Assembly (NCBI RefSeq): GCF_004364155.1
Contig: NZ_SOAZ01000012.1
Coordinates: forward strand, 1-64,000
Length of the DNA: 64,000 nt
DNA from: Fonticella tunisiensis
GTDB lineage: Bacteria > Bacillota > Clostridia > Clostridiales > Caloramatoraceae
Reading direction: 5' to 3'
Part shown: positions 25,941 through 35,734 of the stretch, piece after piece
Layout: the number at the start of each line of letters is the position of its first letter
Numbering within the stretch: the first letter of the stretch is position 1
Made by a program: the position numbers and the translations under genes
Notes under the pieces: model-generated
Database searches by the model: none
What the model saw: the letters and a program-made list of their open reading frames with translations, nothing else
What the model was told of the DNA's origin: nothing

Positions 25941-27233
25941 CTACCCAGACATATATTTATTTATATCCTCTATATATCTGTCAGTTAAAAGTTCCTGGTA
26001 TGCGGCTAAACCTTTATTCCTGATGTGTTCTCCAAGGGTCTTAAGCTCAGGGCTTTTTAAATTATCAAGCTTTTTAAGCCTAATCTCCTCCAGTACCTCA
26101 TTTGATTTTATCCCTTCGTAGTCCTCTATACTATATCTCCAGAGCACCAGCTTTTCTCCATACCTTTTTTTAAGCCTGTCTGCGATTAGAAGTCCCTCTG
26201 GATCAAAGTCTCCGGAGTAATATATATAGTCGACATTATCAATGATCCTATCCAAAAGCACAAGGGAGGCCAGCTTTATCTGGCCGCAGGTGCATACAAG
26301 GGGAGGCCTTTTCTCCCTTGTGCTGTACAGGACTTCACTAAATACAGTTGGGTTTTCAAATACAAAAATCTTTCCCGATGGGCTTAATATATAATCTATT
26401 TCAGACAGGTTCCAAAGGGATACCTGAAGTGGTTCTCCAAGACTATAAAAACCCTCCCATCCCCTGTGAACCTTCCCATTTCTGTACGCCAAAAGCCCGC
26501 TGATTGCTGTGTAATTTGAAATCTCATCCGCTATAATACCAGCGCTGTATAATGCTTCTGCCTTATCCTCCGCTCCCTTTGGATATTGAATACCTAAAAA
26601 ATATGAAATACCATACATAAGAAGCCTTCCGCAGTTCCTGTCCATGTCAAAGGTATGGGGGTTTCTGCTTATTTTAGATGAAAAAAGGGCAAGCCTCGTG
26701 GCATTTCTCTCATTAAAAGTAAGCTCATTTAATGCCTTCATAGTAAGGATTAACGCTTCTTTTAAGCTTTCCCTTTCCCTGTCATATTTCTGAAGTATCA
26801 TCCTATAGGCGTTGTCTCTACTTTCAAGTATGGATTTCAGCCACTTCCATGACCTTGTTCCTTGAAAACTATACAGTATTTCATCAAAAAAGCTGCTTTT
26901 TTCAAGTTCATATATATCCCGCTCTTTCCTTTTGGAGATAAGCTCCTCGCCAAAATACCCCATTAAAACCCTTTCAAAATCTACTCCTGAAAACCTTGTA
27001 TCCTCAAGGGCCTTTACCAGTTTTTCAACCTTTATGGAGGCTGACTTCCTGCTGTAGTAGTCCTTTTTAAAAAGCCCGGAAAGTGCTTCCCTTTCATCCT
27101 GGGTTAAGTTGTTTATAACCACGGTTCCCCCCAGGCTGCCAAGGGACCTGTACTTCTCCCTTATGCCCTCGAATAGCCTCTTAAAACCTTTATCGGATTT
27201 AAAGTATTCAATGCAACTTTTCTCCAGACTCAT
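25941..27233 (-). CDS. jetD: Wadjet type II protein JetD (TOPRIM-type nuclease subunit)
   Basis: This 430-residue protein corresponds to the TIGR02679/DUF2399 family. The C-terminal third carries a TOPRIM-like fold with a conserved Glu in FVFENPTVFSE, then DYIYYSGDFDPEGLLIADRL with the metal-binding DxD. In characterised Wadjet systems JetD is the subunit that cuts circular plasmid DNA after the SMC-like complex has extruded it. The ATG overlaps the jetC stop by one base (TGATG). Order and family match a type II system. The catalytic residues look intact. Confidence 0.88.
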   Translation of the reverse strand: MSLEKSCIEYFKSDKGFKRLFEGIREKYRSLGSLGGTVVINNLTQDEREALSGLFKKDYYSRKSASIKVEKLVKALEDTRFSGVDFERVLMGYFGEELISKRKERDIYELEKSSFFDEILYSFQGTRSWKWLKSILESRDNAYRMILQKYDRERESLKEALILTMKALNELTFNERNATRLALFSSKISRNPHTFDMDRNCGRLLMYGISYFLGIQYPKGAEDKAEALYSAGIIADEISNYTAISGLLAYRNGKVHRGWEGFYSLGEPLQVSLWNLSEIDYILSPSGKIFVFENPTVFSEVLYSTREKRPPLVCTCGQIKLASLVLLDRIIDNVDYIYYSGDFDPEGLLIADRLKKRYGEKLVLWRYSIEDYEGIKSNEVLEEIRLKKLDNLKSPELKTLGEHIRNKGLAAYQELLTDRYIEDINKYMSG

Positions 27234-30200
27234 CACACAACAAGCTCCTTAACCCTTCCGTTCCAGTGATACCTTATAACCGTTACAAACTTTGCGTTGT
27301 CGGGCCTTATAAGCTCGCTGATTGACAGTGATGGAACGGTATCGTAGTCTCCCCAGAGTATCTGGGAATTTATTATAAAGTCAAGGTTAAGTTCATTTAA
27401 AAGCCTGAACATATCCCTAATGTTCTTCTCGTCAACTCCCGCAAAGGCCTCATCCAGGGATATGAGCCTTGGGCAGTCCTTTCTTGCGCCTTCATACCTT
27501 GCGTATACCGCTGAAAAGAGGGGAACGTACATGGTCATTGCCTTTTCCCCACCGCTGAACTGGAAGAAGGCGTTGTTTGTCAGTTCCTTCCTGGGCTGGC
27601 CTGTCTTTATAAAAAACAGCTTAAACTCAAACCACTTCCTGTAGTCAAGTATTTCCCTCATTATGCTGTGGAAGGACTGGCTTTTTCCCGTATCCTCCTG
27701 AATTCTTCTAGCCTCTGAAATCTTAGATCTGAAGTGCTCAGAGAGTTTATTAAGGTCAGATTCCTTCATAAGGCTTCCTTCCTGCTTTAAAAGCTCAACA
27801 AGCTCCTTTGTGTCAAGCTGACCTTCGCTTTCAGCCCTTTTGCTGGTCCACCTGAGGCTGAAGGACAATCCACTTGAGGTGTTCATGGTCTCCATAAGCT
27901 CGTTCATCTTCTTAACCCACTGCTCGCTGTGGTATATTTTAGCCCTTATCTTCTTGCTTATATTTTTAACGAGTATATCCTCAAAGAGCTGCCTGTCGCT
28001 CTCCTTTAAAAGCCCTTCGTTTTCCTCTATTCCTTCCTTTATAAAGTCGAGAAGCTTATAAAAGTCAACGTCCCTTCCCCTTATCTTACCTGTTATCGAA
28101 AGCCTTTTACCCTTTGAAAGGGCCTCCGCTATTTCGGGGAGTTCTCCCTCGGTATCCTTTTCAAATATGTTCTCCATTTTTAAAATATATTCCCTGAGAT
28201 ACTGTGTGTTTTCAGTAAACCTTTCATAGAGCTTATTTACATAATCCTCCCTCTGGTTTTTATCAGGGAGCTTTATCTCCCTTATAACAAACCATGCTCC
28301 CTTTAAGGGATCCTCAATTTCAGGAAGGTTCAGGAACCTCAAGTTGTATTCCTCAATAAAGGCATCCCTGTATATTTCAAGAATCCTTTCCTTTAAAGCT
28401 ATCCTTTCATTTAATGAATGAAGTTCATCTACTGACGCTCTATAAAGGTTTTCTCCCTTTGCCCTCCTGTCTATTTCCCTTTCAATGAGCCCTGGAAGCT
28501 CATTTATAAGCTTTAAGCACTCCTCTATTTCCTTCTTTACCTCCTCATAATTGGAAAGCTTTAGCTGATCCTCAAGGGAGGATTTGAGATTTTCTGCCTC
28601 CTTGAGCTTTCTGTCCCTGATATTTATATCAAAGCTCAGGTTTTCTATGTCTATCTCCACATTTTCCTTCTCATCCTCAAGCCTTTTCACGTTTTCAATG
28701 TTTCTAACAAGCTCCTGATGGAGATTGTCAAGCTCATATAGAAGCTCCCTGTATTCTCCTGCTGCTTCAACGGCTGCGTCATATACCTCAAGGGATGATC
28801 TTAAGTTTATTTTATGGGTAAAATCATATACCCTCTGATTCAATTCCTTTAGCTCATCGTAAATCCTTTTTTCCTCCCTTTCCCTTTTTAAAACCTCTTC
28901 CTCACTTTTTCGAAGGTTAAACTCAGCATCCCTGAGTTCATTTAAGGCCACTTTAAGGTCCATGTCCTTAGGAAAGGCATTCAGCTCTTCCCTTAAAGCC
29001 CCAAGCCTTACTAAAACCCTTTCCTTTTCATCCTCTATGGCTCTTATCTGCATTTTTATATCTTCAAGCTCCCTGGTCAGGCTTTCTATCATCTCCTCCC
29101 TGAACCTTTTTCTGGCGGATGCCCCTATAAACCTTGGAACATATGTTTTTGACGTTTTACCTTTAAGTATTCCTATGCCATACTCTCCCTTTTCATTGAT
29201 GTATGTTCTGCTGCTCTCCTCATCAATTAAAATGCTCTTTAATACATTGTCTATATCCACCGCTGTTATGCCTTCTACATCTATCTTCTCAGGCCTTAAA
29301 AGTTCAGAGAGATCATGCATTAAAAAACCTGGGGATGGAAAAATGTATTTATCCGCCATATCAGAGTCGGTTTCTAGAACTCTGCTTTTAAATGAAGAAG
29401 GCACAATAAGGGCATCGAGAAGACCCATATCCATTAGGGCCTCTTCAATCCTTCCCTTAACTTCATCGGATAAGTCTTCTCTAAAGTCCACGGCCCTGTA
29501 AAGGGGTATATAGGGTATACCTTCTTCATCAAGCCTTTTTCTGTTAAGCATTACCTTTTCACTTCTTTCAGGCTCGGGATCCCTTTTGTTTTTCCATTCC
29601 TTTATTTCATTTTCAATCTCATCCCTTTTCTTTTCAAGATTTTCCAGATCGAACCCGAGCCTTGATATTTCCCTGTTAAATCCATCTTCATATATGCTGT
29701 ATTCATCCCTTACTATTGAGGTTATTTCATCATAGCTGCTGCTGTAGTTGAAGTTGTTTATGGCCCTTGATATGCTGACTAACCCGTCATCGGATATCAA
29801 AAGCTCCCTGTTTCCTTTCCTCCAGGTGTATACCTTTTCGATAAGCTCCTCCTTCGTTTCAGAAAGAAGAAGCCTTACCTCATCAACCCTTTTAAGTTTC
29901 ATCTCCCTTTCAGCCTTTGCCCCTTCAAGCTCCTGAAGGGCCCTGTCGTATTCGCTGTTTTTCCTCTCCCTTTCAAGTATTGCTGACCTTCCATCCTCAA
30001 TACACTTTACATGCTTTTTAAATGCATTTTTGATATATGAAAAGTCGTACCTTTTATCTATACTCCTTGTTATCTCATCCTTCATGAAGCTCTGCTCATC
30101 AAATGCAAACTCACCTGCAAGGCCATCCATTTCATCCAGTCTTTCCTTTATGCTCTGGATTTGAATGTTCTCCCTTTCCCTGTGCCCCTTTATTTCATGG

Positions 30201-31306
30201 TAGAGCTGCCTTTCCCTGCTCTTTTTTCCATCAAGCTGCTTTAGTTTTTCAGCCCTTTCACTTTCAAGCTCCTCAATGTTTTTTCCCACCTCAAGGAGCC
30301 TCTCTCTTATTTTTATGCTGTCGTGCACCTCAAGCTGCTTTTTCTTTTGTTCAGCAGCAGCCCTTCTTATCTTAAGATCATCCACCTTCCTTGAGGCATC
30401 CTCATATTCTTCCTTTGCATTATCCCTCTTTTCCTCAAGGGCCCTTTTGTCCTTTAAAAGCCCTTCATATTCCCTTGAAGCGTTTATATAGGACTTTGCC
30501 TTGTCTACAAGGATAAAACGGTTATACCTGTCATAGGCGTCCATTATCTTCTCAGCAGCCTTTTGGCTCTCCTTCAGCTCCTCAAGCCTGCTCTTTATGT
30601 TGTCCATATTCTCTATAGCCTCTGACATTGGCCTTAAATCATCCTCAGACAATGGCTGAAGGGAGTTTTCCATTATCTCATAAACAACCGTTGGCTTAAA
30701 ATCCTTTGAAAGCTTTGGGGTCCTAAGCTGAACTAAAAGCTTTATAAGCTCGTCATACTCCTCTATGTCGTCAAAACCAAACAGGAGGTCGTTTACCATC
30801 TTCATGTAGTCACCCTGGGTTTCAGTTATCCTTCCTCCTCCTGCTATCCTGTTCTCCAATTCCTTTTTGCTTAAGGGCAGCTTATCCCCCACATCCTTAT
30901 AAAGATAAAAATCCTTTCCAACCCTTCTGCCGTCGGTTATTGAAAAGCCCCAGGATTGAAGCGGCTTTCCCCTCTGAGCCTTAAAACCCATTCCAATGGT
31001 CAGATAGTTTTCGCTCTTTTCCTTTTTAAACTCCATATAAAGGTATGCAGTGTTTTCATCCCTTTCCTCATCCTCATCAAGGAGGTAGTTTTCAAGCCTC
31101 CTTGCCTTTGAGCCAAAGGGATCAAGCCTCTCGGGGCTCTTGTTTCCGTCAAGTAGAAGAGGTATGAAGCTCTGCATGGTTACGGACTTTCCAGAACCGT
31201 TTGAGCCCCTTAAAAGAAGCCTTCCATCTGAAAAGCTGAATTCCTCATCGTCGTAATACCAGAAATTTATAAGTCCTGCCCTGTTTATTATCCACCTGTT
31301 ACTCAT
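27233..31306 (-). CDS. jetC: Wadjet type II protein JetC (SMC/MukB-like ATPase)
   Basis: The 1357-residue ATPase has an N-terminal head with Walker A GSNGSGKS at residues 34-41, two very long Glu/Lys/Arg-rich coiled-coil arms (about 240-480 and 740-1010) around a hinge-like region, and a C-terminal head with the signature FQFSGGEKAMTMYVPLFSA and Walker B CPRLISLDEAFAGVD. This is the TIGR02680 family. It is the loop-extruding motor that detects and reshapes plasmid DNA. The start overlaps jetB by 8 bp and the end overlaps jetD. No frameshift is seen across 4 kb. Confidence 0.92.
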   Translation of the reverse strand: MSNRWIINRAGLINFWYYDDEEFSFSDGRLLLRGSNGSGKSVTMQSFIPLLLDGNKSPERLDPFGSKARRLENYLLDEDEERDENTAYLYMEFKKEKSENYLTIGMGFKAQRGKPLQSWGFSITDGRRVGKDFYLYKDVGDKLPLSKKELENRIAGGGRITETQGDYMKMVNDLLFGFDDIEEYDELIKLLVQLRTPKLSKDFKPTVVYEIMENSLQPLSEDDLRPMSEAIENMDNIKSRLEELKESQKAAEKIMDAYDRYNRFILVDKAKSYINASREYEGLLKDKRALEEKRDNAKEEYEDASRKVDDLKIRRAAAEQKKKQLEVHDSIKIRERLLEVGKNIEELESERAEKLKQLDGKKSRERQLYHEIKGHRERENIQIQSIKERLDEMDGLAGEFAFDEQSFMKDEITRSIDKRYDFSYIKNAFKKHVKCIEDGRSAILERERKNSEYDRALQELEGAKAEREMKLKRVDEVRLLLSETKEELIEKVYTWRKGNRELLISDDGLVSISRAINNFNYSSSYDEITSIVRDEYSIYEDGFNREISRLGFDLENLEKKRDEIENEIKEWKNKRDPEPERSEKVMLNRKRLDEEGIPYIPLYRAVDFREDLSDEVKGRIEEALMDMGLLDALIVPSSFKSRVLETDSDMADKYIFPSPGFLMHDLSELLRPEKIDVEGITAVDIDNVLKSILIDEESSRTYINEKGEYGIGILKGKTSKTYVPRFIGASARKRFREEMIESLTRELEDIKMQIRAIEDEKERVLVRLGALREELNAFPKDMDLKVALNELRDAEFNLRKSEEEVLKREREEKRIYDELKELNQRVYDFTHKINLRSSLEVYDAAVEAAGEYRELLYELDNLHQELVRNIENVKRLEDEKENVEIDIENLSFDINIRDRKLKEAENLKSSLEDQLKLSNYEEVKKEIEECLKLINELPGLIEREIDRRAKGENLYRASVDELHSLNERIALKERILEIYRDAFIEEYNLRFLNLPEIEDPLKGAWFVIREIKLPDKNQREDYVNKLYERFTENTQYLREYILKMENIFEKDTEGELPEIAEALSKGKRLSITGKIRGRDVDFYKLLDFIKEGIEENEGLLKESDRQLFEDILVKNISKKIRAKIYHSEQWVKKMNELMETMNTSSGLSFSLRWTSKRAESEGQLDTKELVELLKQEGSLMKESDLNKLSEHFRSKISEARRIQEDTGKSQSFHSIMREILDYRKWFEFKLFFIKTGQPRKELTNNAFFQFSGGEKAMTMYVPLFSAVYARYEGARKDCPRLISLDEAFAGVDEKNIRDMFRLLNELNLDFIINSQILWGDYDTVPSLSISELIRPDNAKFVTVIRYHWNGRVKELVV

Positions 31307-32468
31307 TATCTACAGCTACCTCCCTGTTTATTTCAAGCCCTGCTTTAAAATCATCAGGATATCGTCCTACTATCTTTCCTGCAAGGGGCATTATTTTTAT
31401 TTCCCTTCCGCCGTTTATCTCCTCTATCATGTTAAAGCCCCTCATGTAATTTCTTATCTCATCTATAAGCCTGTCAAGGCTCATCTCCCTGTATTCCTTG
31501 CTCCAGCCGGGGGAATTTTCATCCCTTAGGCTTTTCACCATGGAATCAAAGGCCGCACCTGATATCGTTATGGTGTCATCCTTTTCAGGTTTAAGCTCCC
31601 CATTCTCTATAAGGCTTCTTATTAGGTAGTTCATTTGAAGCACTATTTCACTTATAGCCCTGTTTTCAGGGAAGGTGTCCTTAAAGCTGTGGCTCTCTGG
31701 GAGAAGAACCATTGCACCGTTTCTATGGACATGAAGGCTTAATCCAAGGTATTTTTCCAGGTCGTTTTCAATTACGCTCCTAAAGTTTTTAATATATGCA
31801 TAGTCAGGGTCTTCAGGGCCCTCATTATATACAACGGGGGACATTATAAGTCTTCTGTAAACCCTCTGGCGCCTAATTGTACCCCTTTCTCTGTCAATTT
31901 CAGCAAGCTCCTCCTTTTCAATATCCCTGTAGGAATTGTAGTTTAGTATGTTTACCGCAAAGTTCCTTACAAAATACCTTGAAAGCCCTGTGCTTTCATA
32001 TAGAACCTCCAGGCTCTGGTCGTTTGCAAAGCCGCTGTCATCCCCATCGTCAACCTTTATAATTCCAATTTTAGCTGCAAATCGAAGGACCTTAACAAGG
32101 CATTTTCTATGTCTGAAAAGAGTCCAATCAACCCTTTCATCTCCCGGGTAGTTTGCCTGTATAAACTCAGTAACGCTTGAAAGTACAAACTGCTCCTCAC
32201 GTCCCCTATCTTCAAGAAACATAAGAAGAAGGCATAGGAAGGCATATTCCATGGTGCTTTCAAATTCCTGTATGCCCATCCACTCCTCAGCCTTGCCCGG
32301 GATTTTCTCAAGCTTTATGAGGTAGGGGTTTACTATAACATGATATCCAAGCTTTTCATTTAAAAAGGATTTGTATTCAGGAAGGCTGTCCTTTACTCTG
32401 TAGTACAGCTCCTTATCATCATCCTTGCTTATCCAGTAGTTTTCAAGTAGTATTTCAAGTTCCCTCAT
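31299..32468 (-). CDS. jetB: Wadjet type II protein JetB (KITE/MukE-like)
   Basis: The 389-residue protein belongs to TIGR02678/DUF2398. Recognisable parts are YRVKDSLPEYKSFLNEKLGY near the start, EYAFLCLLLMFLEDRG, the winged-helix region with FRHRKCLVKVLRFAAKIGII, and YEGTGL-type segment LYESTGLSRYFVRNF. JetB binds the JetA kleisin and the JetC heads. It overlaps jetA by 4 bp (ATGA) and jetC by 8 bp, so the subunits are translationally coupled. Confidence 0.9.
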   Translation of the reverse strand: MRELEILLENYWISKDDDKELYYRVKDSLPEYKSFLNEKLGYHVIVNPYLIKLEKIPGKAEEWMGIQEFESTMEYAFLCLLLMFLEDRGREEQFVLSSVTEFIQANYPGDERVDWTLFRHRKCLVKVLRFAAKIGIIKVDDGDDSGFANDQSLEVLYESTGLSRYFVRNFAVNILNYNSYRDIEKEELAEIDRERGTIRRQRVYRRLIMSPVVYNEGPEDPDYAYIKNFRSVIENDLEKYLGLSLHVHRNGAMVLLPESHSFKDTFPENRAISEIVLQMNYLIRSLIENGELKPEKDDTITISGAAFDSMVKSLRDENSPGWSKEYREMSLDRLIDEIRNYMRGFNMIEEINGGREIKIMPLAGKIVGRYPDDFKAGLEINREVAVDNE

Positions 32469-33955
32469 AGCTCACTCTCCGGTTCAAAAATCAATTTGTA
32501 TGCTGGCATTTCAAACTCACCATCTTCGCATACCACCCTGCACCTTTTATTATCCTTTGGGGCAAGTACCCTGTAGAGCCTTCCATGCTCTGTCTTGGAT
32601 GTTCCATCCATGGTGCTTATACCCTTTGTCAGCCATCTTAAAAGGGTTCCCCTGACATTTGAATCTATTACAGGAAGGCTTTCAAAATCTATTACGCCGT
32701 TTTTTATGAAGCTTTCCATTATTTTCTTTTCCTCCTGCCTGGATTTCATTACCTTCTCAAGCATCTCGGCCTTCCTTTGTGTATTATCGGTGATTGGAGT
32801 TCTTTTTCCCTTTTCCCTGTAGGTTCTAACCCTTGGTTTTATTGTGTATATATAGGCTTCCTCGTCAAAGACCCCTGAATTTATGCTCTCTGTCCTTCTT
32901 TCAAAGTCACCCTTTATGTGCCTTGGGCTTAATATTCCAAGGGATAGGGCCGACAGCTTATGGGCTTCGCTTATATCCCTGCAGGACAGGAACATCTCGG
33001 CAAGTTTTTTATACTCTTCCTTTCTATTGGCGGCGCTGTTTCTGCTTTCAGAAATCTGAGATGCGTAGCGGGTTATCTTCCTTATTATTTCATTGGTTAT
33101 GTCAAAGAGCCTTACTGCCTCGCTCTCCCTGCCGCCTTCCCCCAGGAACCATCCCTTAATGTTGTTCCATTTTCCCATTATGTTGTCAAATATATCTCCC
33201 TCAGGTACCTCCATATCAAGCCTTGGTATGGACATTTCGTAGGAAAGTACCTTTTCCATAACCCTTCTCTCATCCTCCCGAGATATTCCTTTTAAAATGC
33301 TCTCTATGGCGTTTACGTTATACTGGAGCCCCTTTATAAAATCCCTGAGGTAGTCTATAAACTTTTCCTTATATATCAAAAACTGCCTGCTCTTCATCAT
33401 TTCCTCAGCCTTTAAGCTGTAAAAGTCCCCTATATAGTCCTGATAGTTCTGGTTTAGCCTTCTAAAGTTATCGTTTAGAGCTCTCCACCATGAGCCTGCT
33501 GTTTTTTCATCCTCATCCGCCATTTTTGAAAACCTTTGAAGGTACTCCTTGAGCCTCTCAAGCAGGGATGGCTCAAGGGAAGCATTTTCAACAAAGAGGT
33601 TTTCAAGCTTTATTGTCATTCTTTCTATTTCAACTGAATATTCCGAGAGCTGATATCTGAACTGCTTGTTTTTGAACTCCTCAACTGTCGATACCCTTGA
33701 TGTGTCCTGTATAGGTATCAGGTTTTTCCATTCAACTAAAACGTCAAGATCCTGCTTTAAAAGGTCCATGGTATAACCCTCAAATTCACTGTGCTTTTTA
33801 AGCTCCTCATAGACCTCTTCCTTATACATCCAGTATTTCATCTTCTCGTATTGAAGATAGAAAAACCTCATTATTGTCCTGTATCTCCATGCATTATCTG
33901 CCGTAAGGTATCTCGTTTCATCTATCTGTTTTGTAAGTTTGTTGTTTATCTCCAT
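32465..33955 (-). CDS. jetA: Wadjet type II protein JetA (kleisin/MukF-like)
   Basis: The 496-residue protein matches TIGR02677/DUF2397: an N-terminal winged-helix region beginning YLTADNAWRYRTIMRFFYLQ, a long helical middle and a C-terminal winged helix ending EFEMPAYKLIFEPESEL. It bridges the JetC heads. GGAGGATATCC precedes the ATG. It is the first gene of a tightly packed four-gene operon. The 73-bp gap to the SDR gene must contain the promoter or the operon reads through; no clear promoter was identified. Confidence 0.9.
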   Translation of the reverse strand: MEINNKLTKQIDETRYLTADNAWRYRTIMRFFYLQYEKMKYWMYKEEVYEELKKHSEFEGYTMDLLKQDLDVLVEWKNLIPIQDTSRVSTVEEFKNKQFRYQLSEYSVEIERMTIKLENLFVENASLEPSLLERLKEYLQRFSKMADEDEKTAGSWWRALNDNFRRLNQNYQDYIGDFYSLKAEEMMKSRQFLIYKEKFIDYLRDFIKGLQYNVNAIESILKGISREDERRVMEKVLSYEMSIPRLDMEVPEGDIFDNIMGKWNNIKGWFLGEGGRESEAVRLFDITNEIIRKITRYASQISESRNSAANRKEEYKKLAEMFLSCRDISEAHKLSALSLGILSPRHIKGDFERRTESINSGVFDEEAYIYTIKPRVRTYREKGKRTPITDNTQRKAEMLEKVMKSRQEEKKIMESFIKNGVIDFESLPVIDSNVRGTLLRWLTKGISTMDGTSKTEHGRLYRVLAPKDNKRCRVVCEDGEFEMPAYKLIFEPESEL

Positions 33956-34028
33956 GGATATCCTCCGTATTTCAACGTTATCATTTTAAATATTGACATA
34001 CCTGCCTATAAATATACTAATACAATTT

Positions 34029-34772
34029 TTATATCACATATCCTCCATTTGGGCTTATAACCTGCCCCGTTATAAAGTCCGCCTCCCTTGATGCCAAAAA
34101 CAGAGCACATGCAGCAATATCCTCCGCAGTCCCAAGCCTCATAAGGGGAGTTTCCTGCCTTAACTCCTCAAGCTCCTCCTCGCTGTAGGGAGAAAGCATG
34201 TCCGTCTTTATAATTCCAGGGGCTATGCAGTTGACCTGAATGTTTGAAGGCCCAAGCTCCTTTGCAAGGGCCTTTGTAAGGCCGATAACCCCAGCCTTTG
34301 CTGCGGAATAATGCACCTCGCAGGAAGCTCCAACAATCCCCCATATGGAGGAAATGTTTATTATTTTCCCTCTTTTTTCCGAGATCATATGCTTTAAAAC
34401 CTCCTGGGTACAGTTAAATATCCCCTTCAGGTTTACATCCATCATATCGTCCCATTCTTCCTCCGTTATGTCTATAAAAAGCTTGCTTTCAGCTATTCCT
34501 GCGTTGTTAACTAAAACATCAACTCCCCCAAACTCCCTTATACAGTAGTCGACCATGGATTTAACCTCGTCCCTCCTGGATACGTCTGCCCTAAAAAGCC
34601 TGACACTTAAATTTTCACTTGAAAGTTTTTCATATAGGGTAATGGCGCTTTCTACGGATTGGTTGTAATTTATAAGGACACTGCATCCCCTGCGTGCAAA
34701 GGCCTCAGCTATTGCTCTTCCTATACCCCTCGAGGCACCGGTTACTATGATATTCTCAGGATATTTATACAT
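34029..34772 (-). CDS. short-chain dehydrogenase, FabG/YmfI-like
   Basis: This 247-residue NAD(P)-dependent reductase has the TGASRGIG nucleotide motif near residue 11, NNAG, the catalytic Ser (INISSIWG), YxxxK (YSAAKAG) and an ending ITGQVISPNGGYVI. The block SSIWGIVGASCEVHYSAAKA is typical of the group annotated as elongation factor P 5-aminopentanone reductase (YmfI), which finishes the EF-P modification; FabG itself usually sits in a fatty-acid operon, absent here. AAGGAGG precedes the ATG. It stands alone upstream of the Wadjet genes. Confidence 0.85.
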   Translation of the reverse strand: MYKYPENIIVTGASRGIGRAIAEAFARRGCSVLINYNQSVESAITLYEKLSSENLSVRLFRADVSRRDEVKSMVDYCIREFGGVDVLVNNAGIAESKLFIDITEEEWDDMMDVNLKGIFNCTQEVLKHMISEKRGKIINISSIWGIVGASCEVHYSAAKAGVIGLTKALAKELGPSNIQVNCIAPGIIKTDMLSPYSEEELEELRQETPLMRLGTAEDIAACALFLASREADFITGQVISPNGGYVI

Positions 34773-35015
34773 TTTGTCCTCCTTAAATATTTTTTCAATA
34801 TTCTCATACGAAAGCTAAAGGCTGTTTGGTTTACCATTCTATTACCTATAAATGTAAAGGTTATCCAAAGCTGAATTTCTAAACTATCATCATATCAAAA
34901 ATTGTGCCACAGCCATTGGAAAATGGCAAGGGAGTTTCAAGTCTTCCGGCTGTTCTTCATAAAAATTCCTCATCGGTGGAAACCTATTATGTAGATTTCA
35001 TTGGGAGGGATTGTT

Positions 35016-35699
35016 TTGTTTGAACCTTTAAACATTACAATAAGGGTTTTGCTTGCAATTGTACTTTTGTTCACATCAACAAGGCTTTTAAACAAAAGAA
35101 GCCTTTCAAACCTTACCTACTTTGACTTTGTAGCATCCTCCCTCCTTGGAACAATTGCTGGAAACCTGGCTTTCAACTTAAGGGTACATATTTTAAATTT
35201 CATACTTTCCATATTCCTTGTTACAGTAATAATATTACTGGTATCCTATATATCCCTAAAATTCAGGCCCTTTAGAAGATTTGTTGCAGGTCATCCCGCC
35301 GTTATAATACATAATGGAAAAATACTTGAACGCAATATGAAATGCCTTAACTATTCCTTTGATTATCTAACCCAACAGCTGAGGGAGGAAAAAATTTTTG
35401 ATATAGGTCAGGTTAAGTCTGCCGTGCTTGAGCCCGATGGAAAGCTGAGCATACAACTTAAATCCAAAAACAGACCCTTAACCCCAAAGGATTTAAACCT
35501 AACACCTCAAAAAGAATTCCTGGCTGCTGAGCTGATACTCGATGGAGAGATAATAGAAAACAACTTAAGGATAAGGAATGTGGATAATGAGTGGCTTATA
35601 AATGAGCTTAAAAAGAAAGGTGTAAACGACGTTAAAAACGTTGCCTTTGCAGCCATAGGATCCAATGGAAATCTATATGTGGATCTTTATAGGGATTAA
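35016..35699 (+). CDS. YetF/DUF421-family membrane protein
   Basis: The 227-residue protein has three N-terminal membrane helices (to about residue 80), then the soluble DUF421 domain with RRFVAGHPAVIIHNGKILE, a DYLTQQLREEKIFDIGQVKSA region and an acidic C-terminal part. Such proteins occur widely in Bacillus and Clostridium (YetF and relatives) and are of uncertain function. The TTG at 35016 is used because GGGAGG precedes it by the right distance; the frame extends to 35001 through that site. It is followed by a bidirectional terminator shared with the convergent VanY-like gene. Confidence 0.85.
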   Translation: MFEPLNITIRVLLAIVLLFTSTRLLNKRSLSNLTYFDFVASSLLGTIAGNLAFNLRVHILNFILSIFLVTVIILLVSYISLKFRPFRRFVAGHPAVIIHNGKILERNMKCLNYSFDYLTQQLREEKIFDIGQVKSAVLEPDGKLSIQLKSKNRPLTPKDLNLTPQKEFLAAELILDGEIIENNLRIRNVDNEWLINELKKKGVNDVKNVAFAAIGSNGNLYVDLYRD

Positions 35700-35700
35700 A

Positions 35701-35733
35701 GAAGGGACATTTTGCAGCTTAAAATGTCCCTTC
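35701..35733. terminator. bidirectional terminator
   Basis: GAAGGGACATTTT pairs with AAAATGTCCCTTC around a 7-base loop, between two convergent genes. Confidence 0.8.
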
Positions 35734-35734
35734 T

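Noticed and set aside
25941-33955. Four-gene SMC operon as a novel defence system
   Set aside because: Families and order match the described type II Wadjet system, so it is not new.
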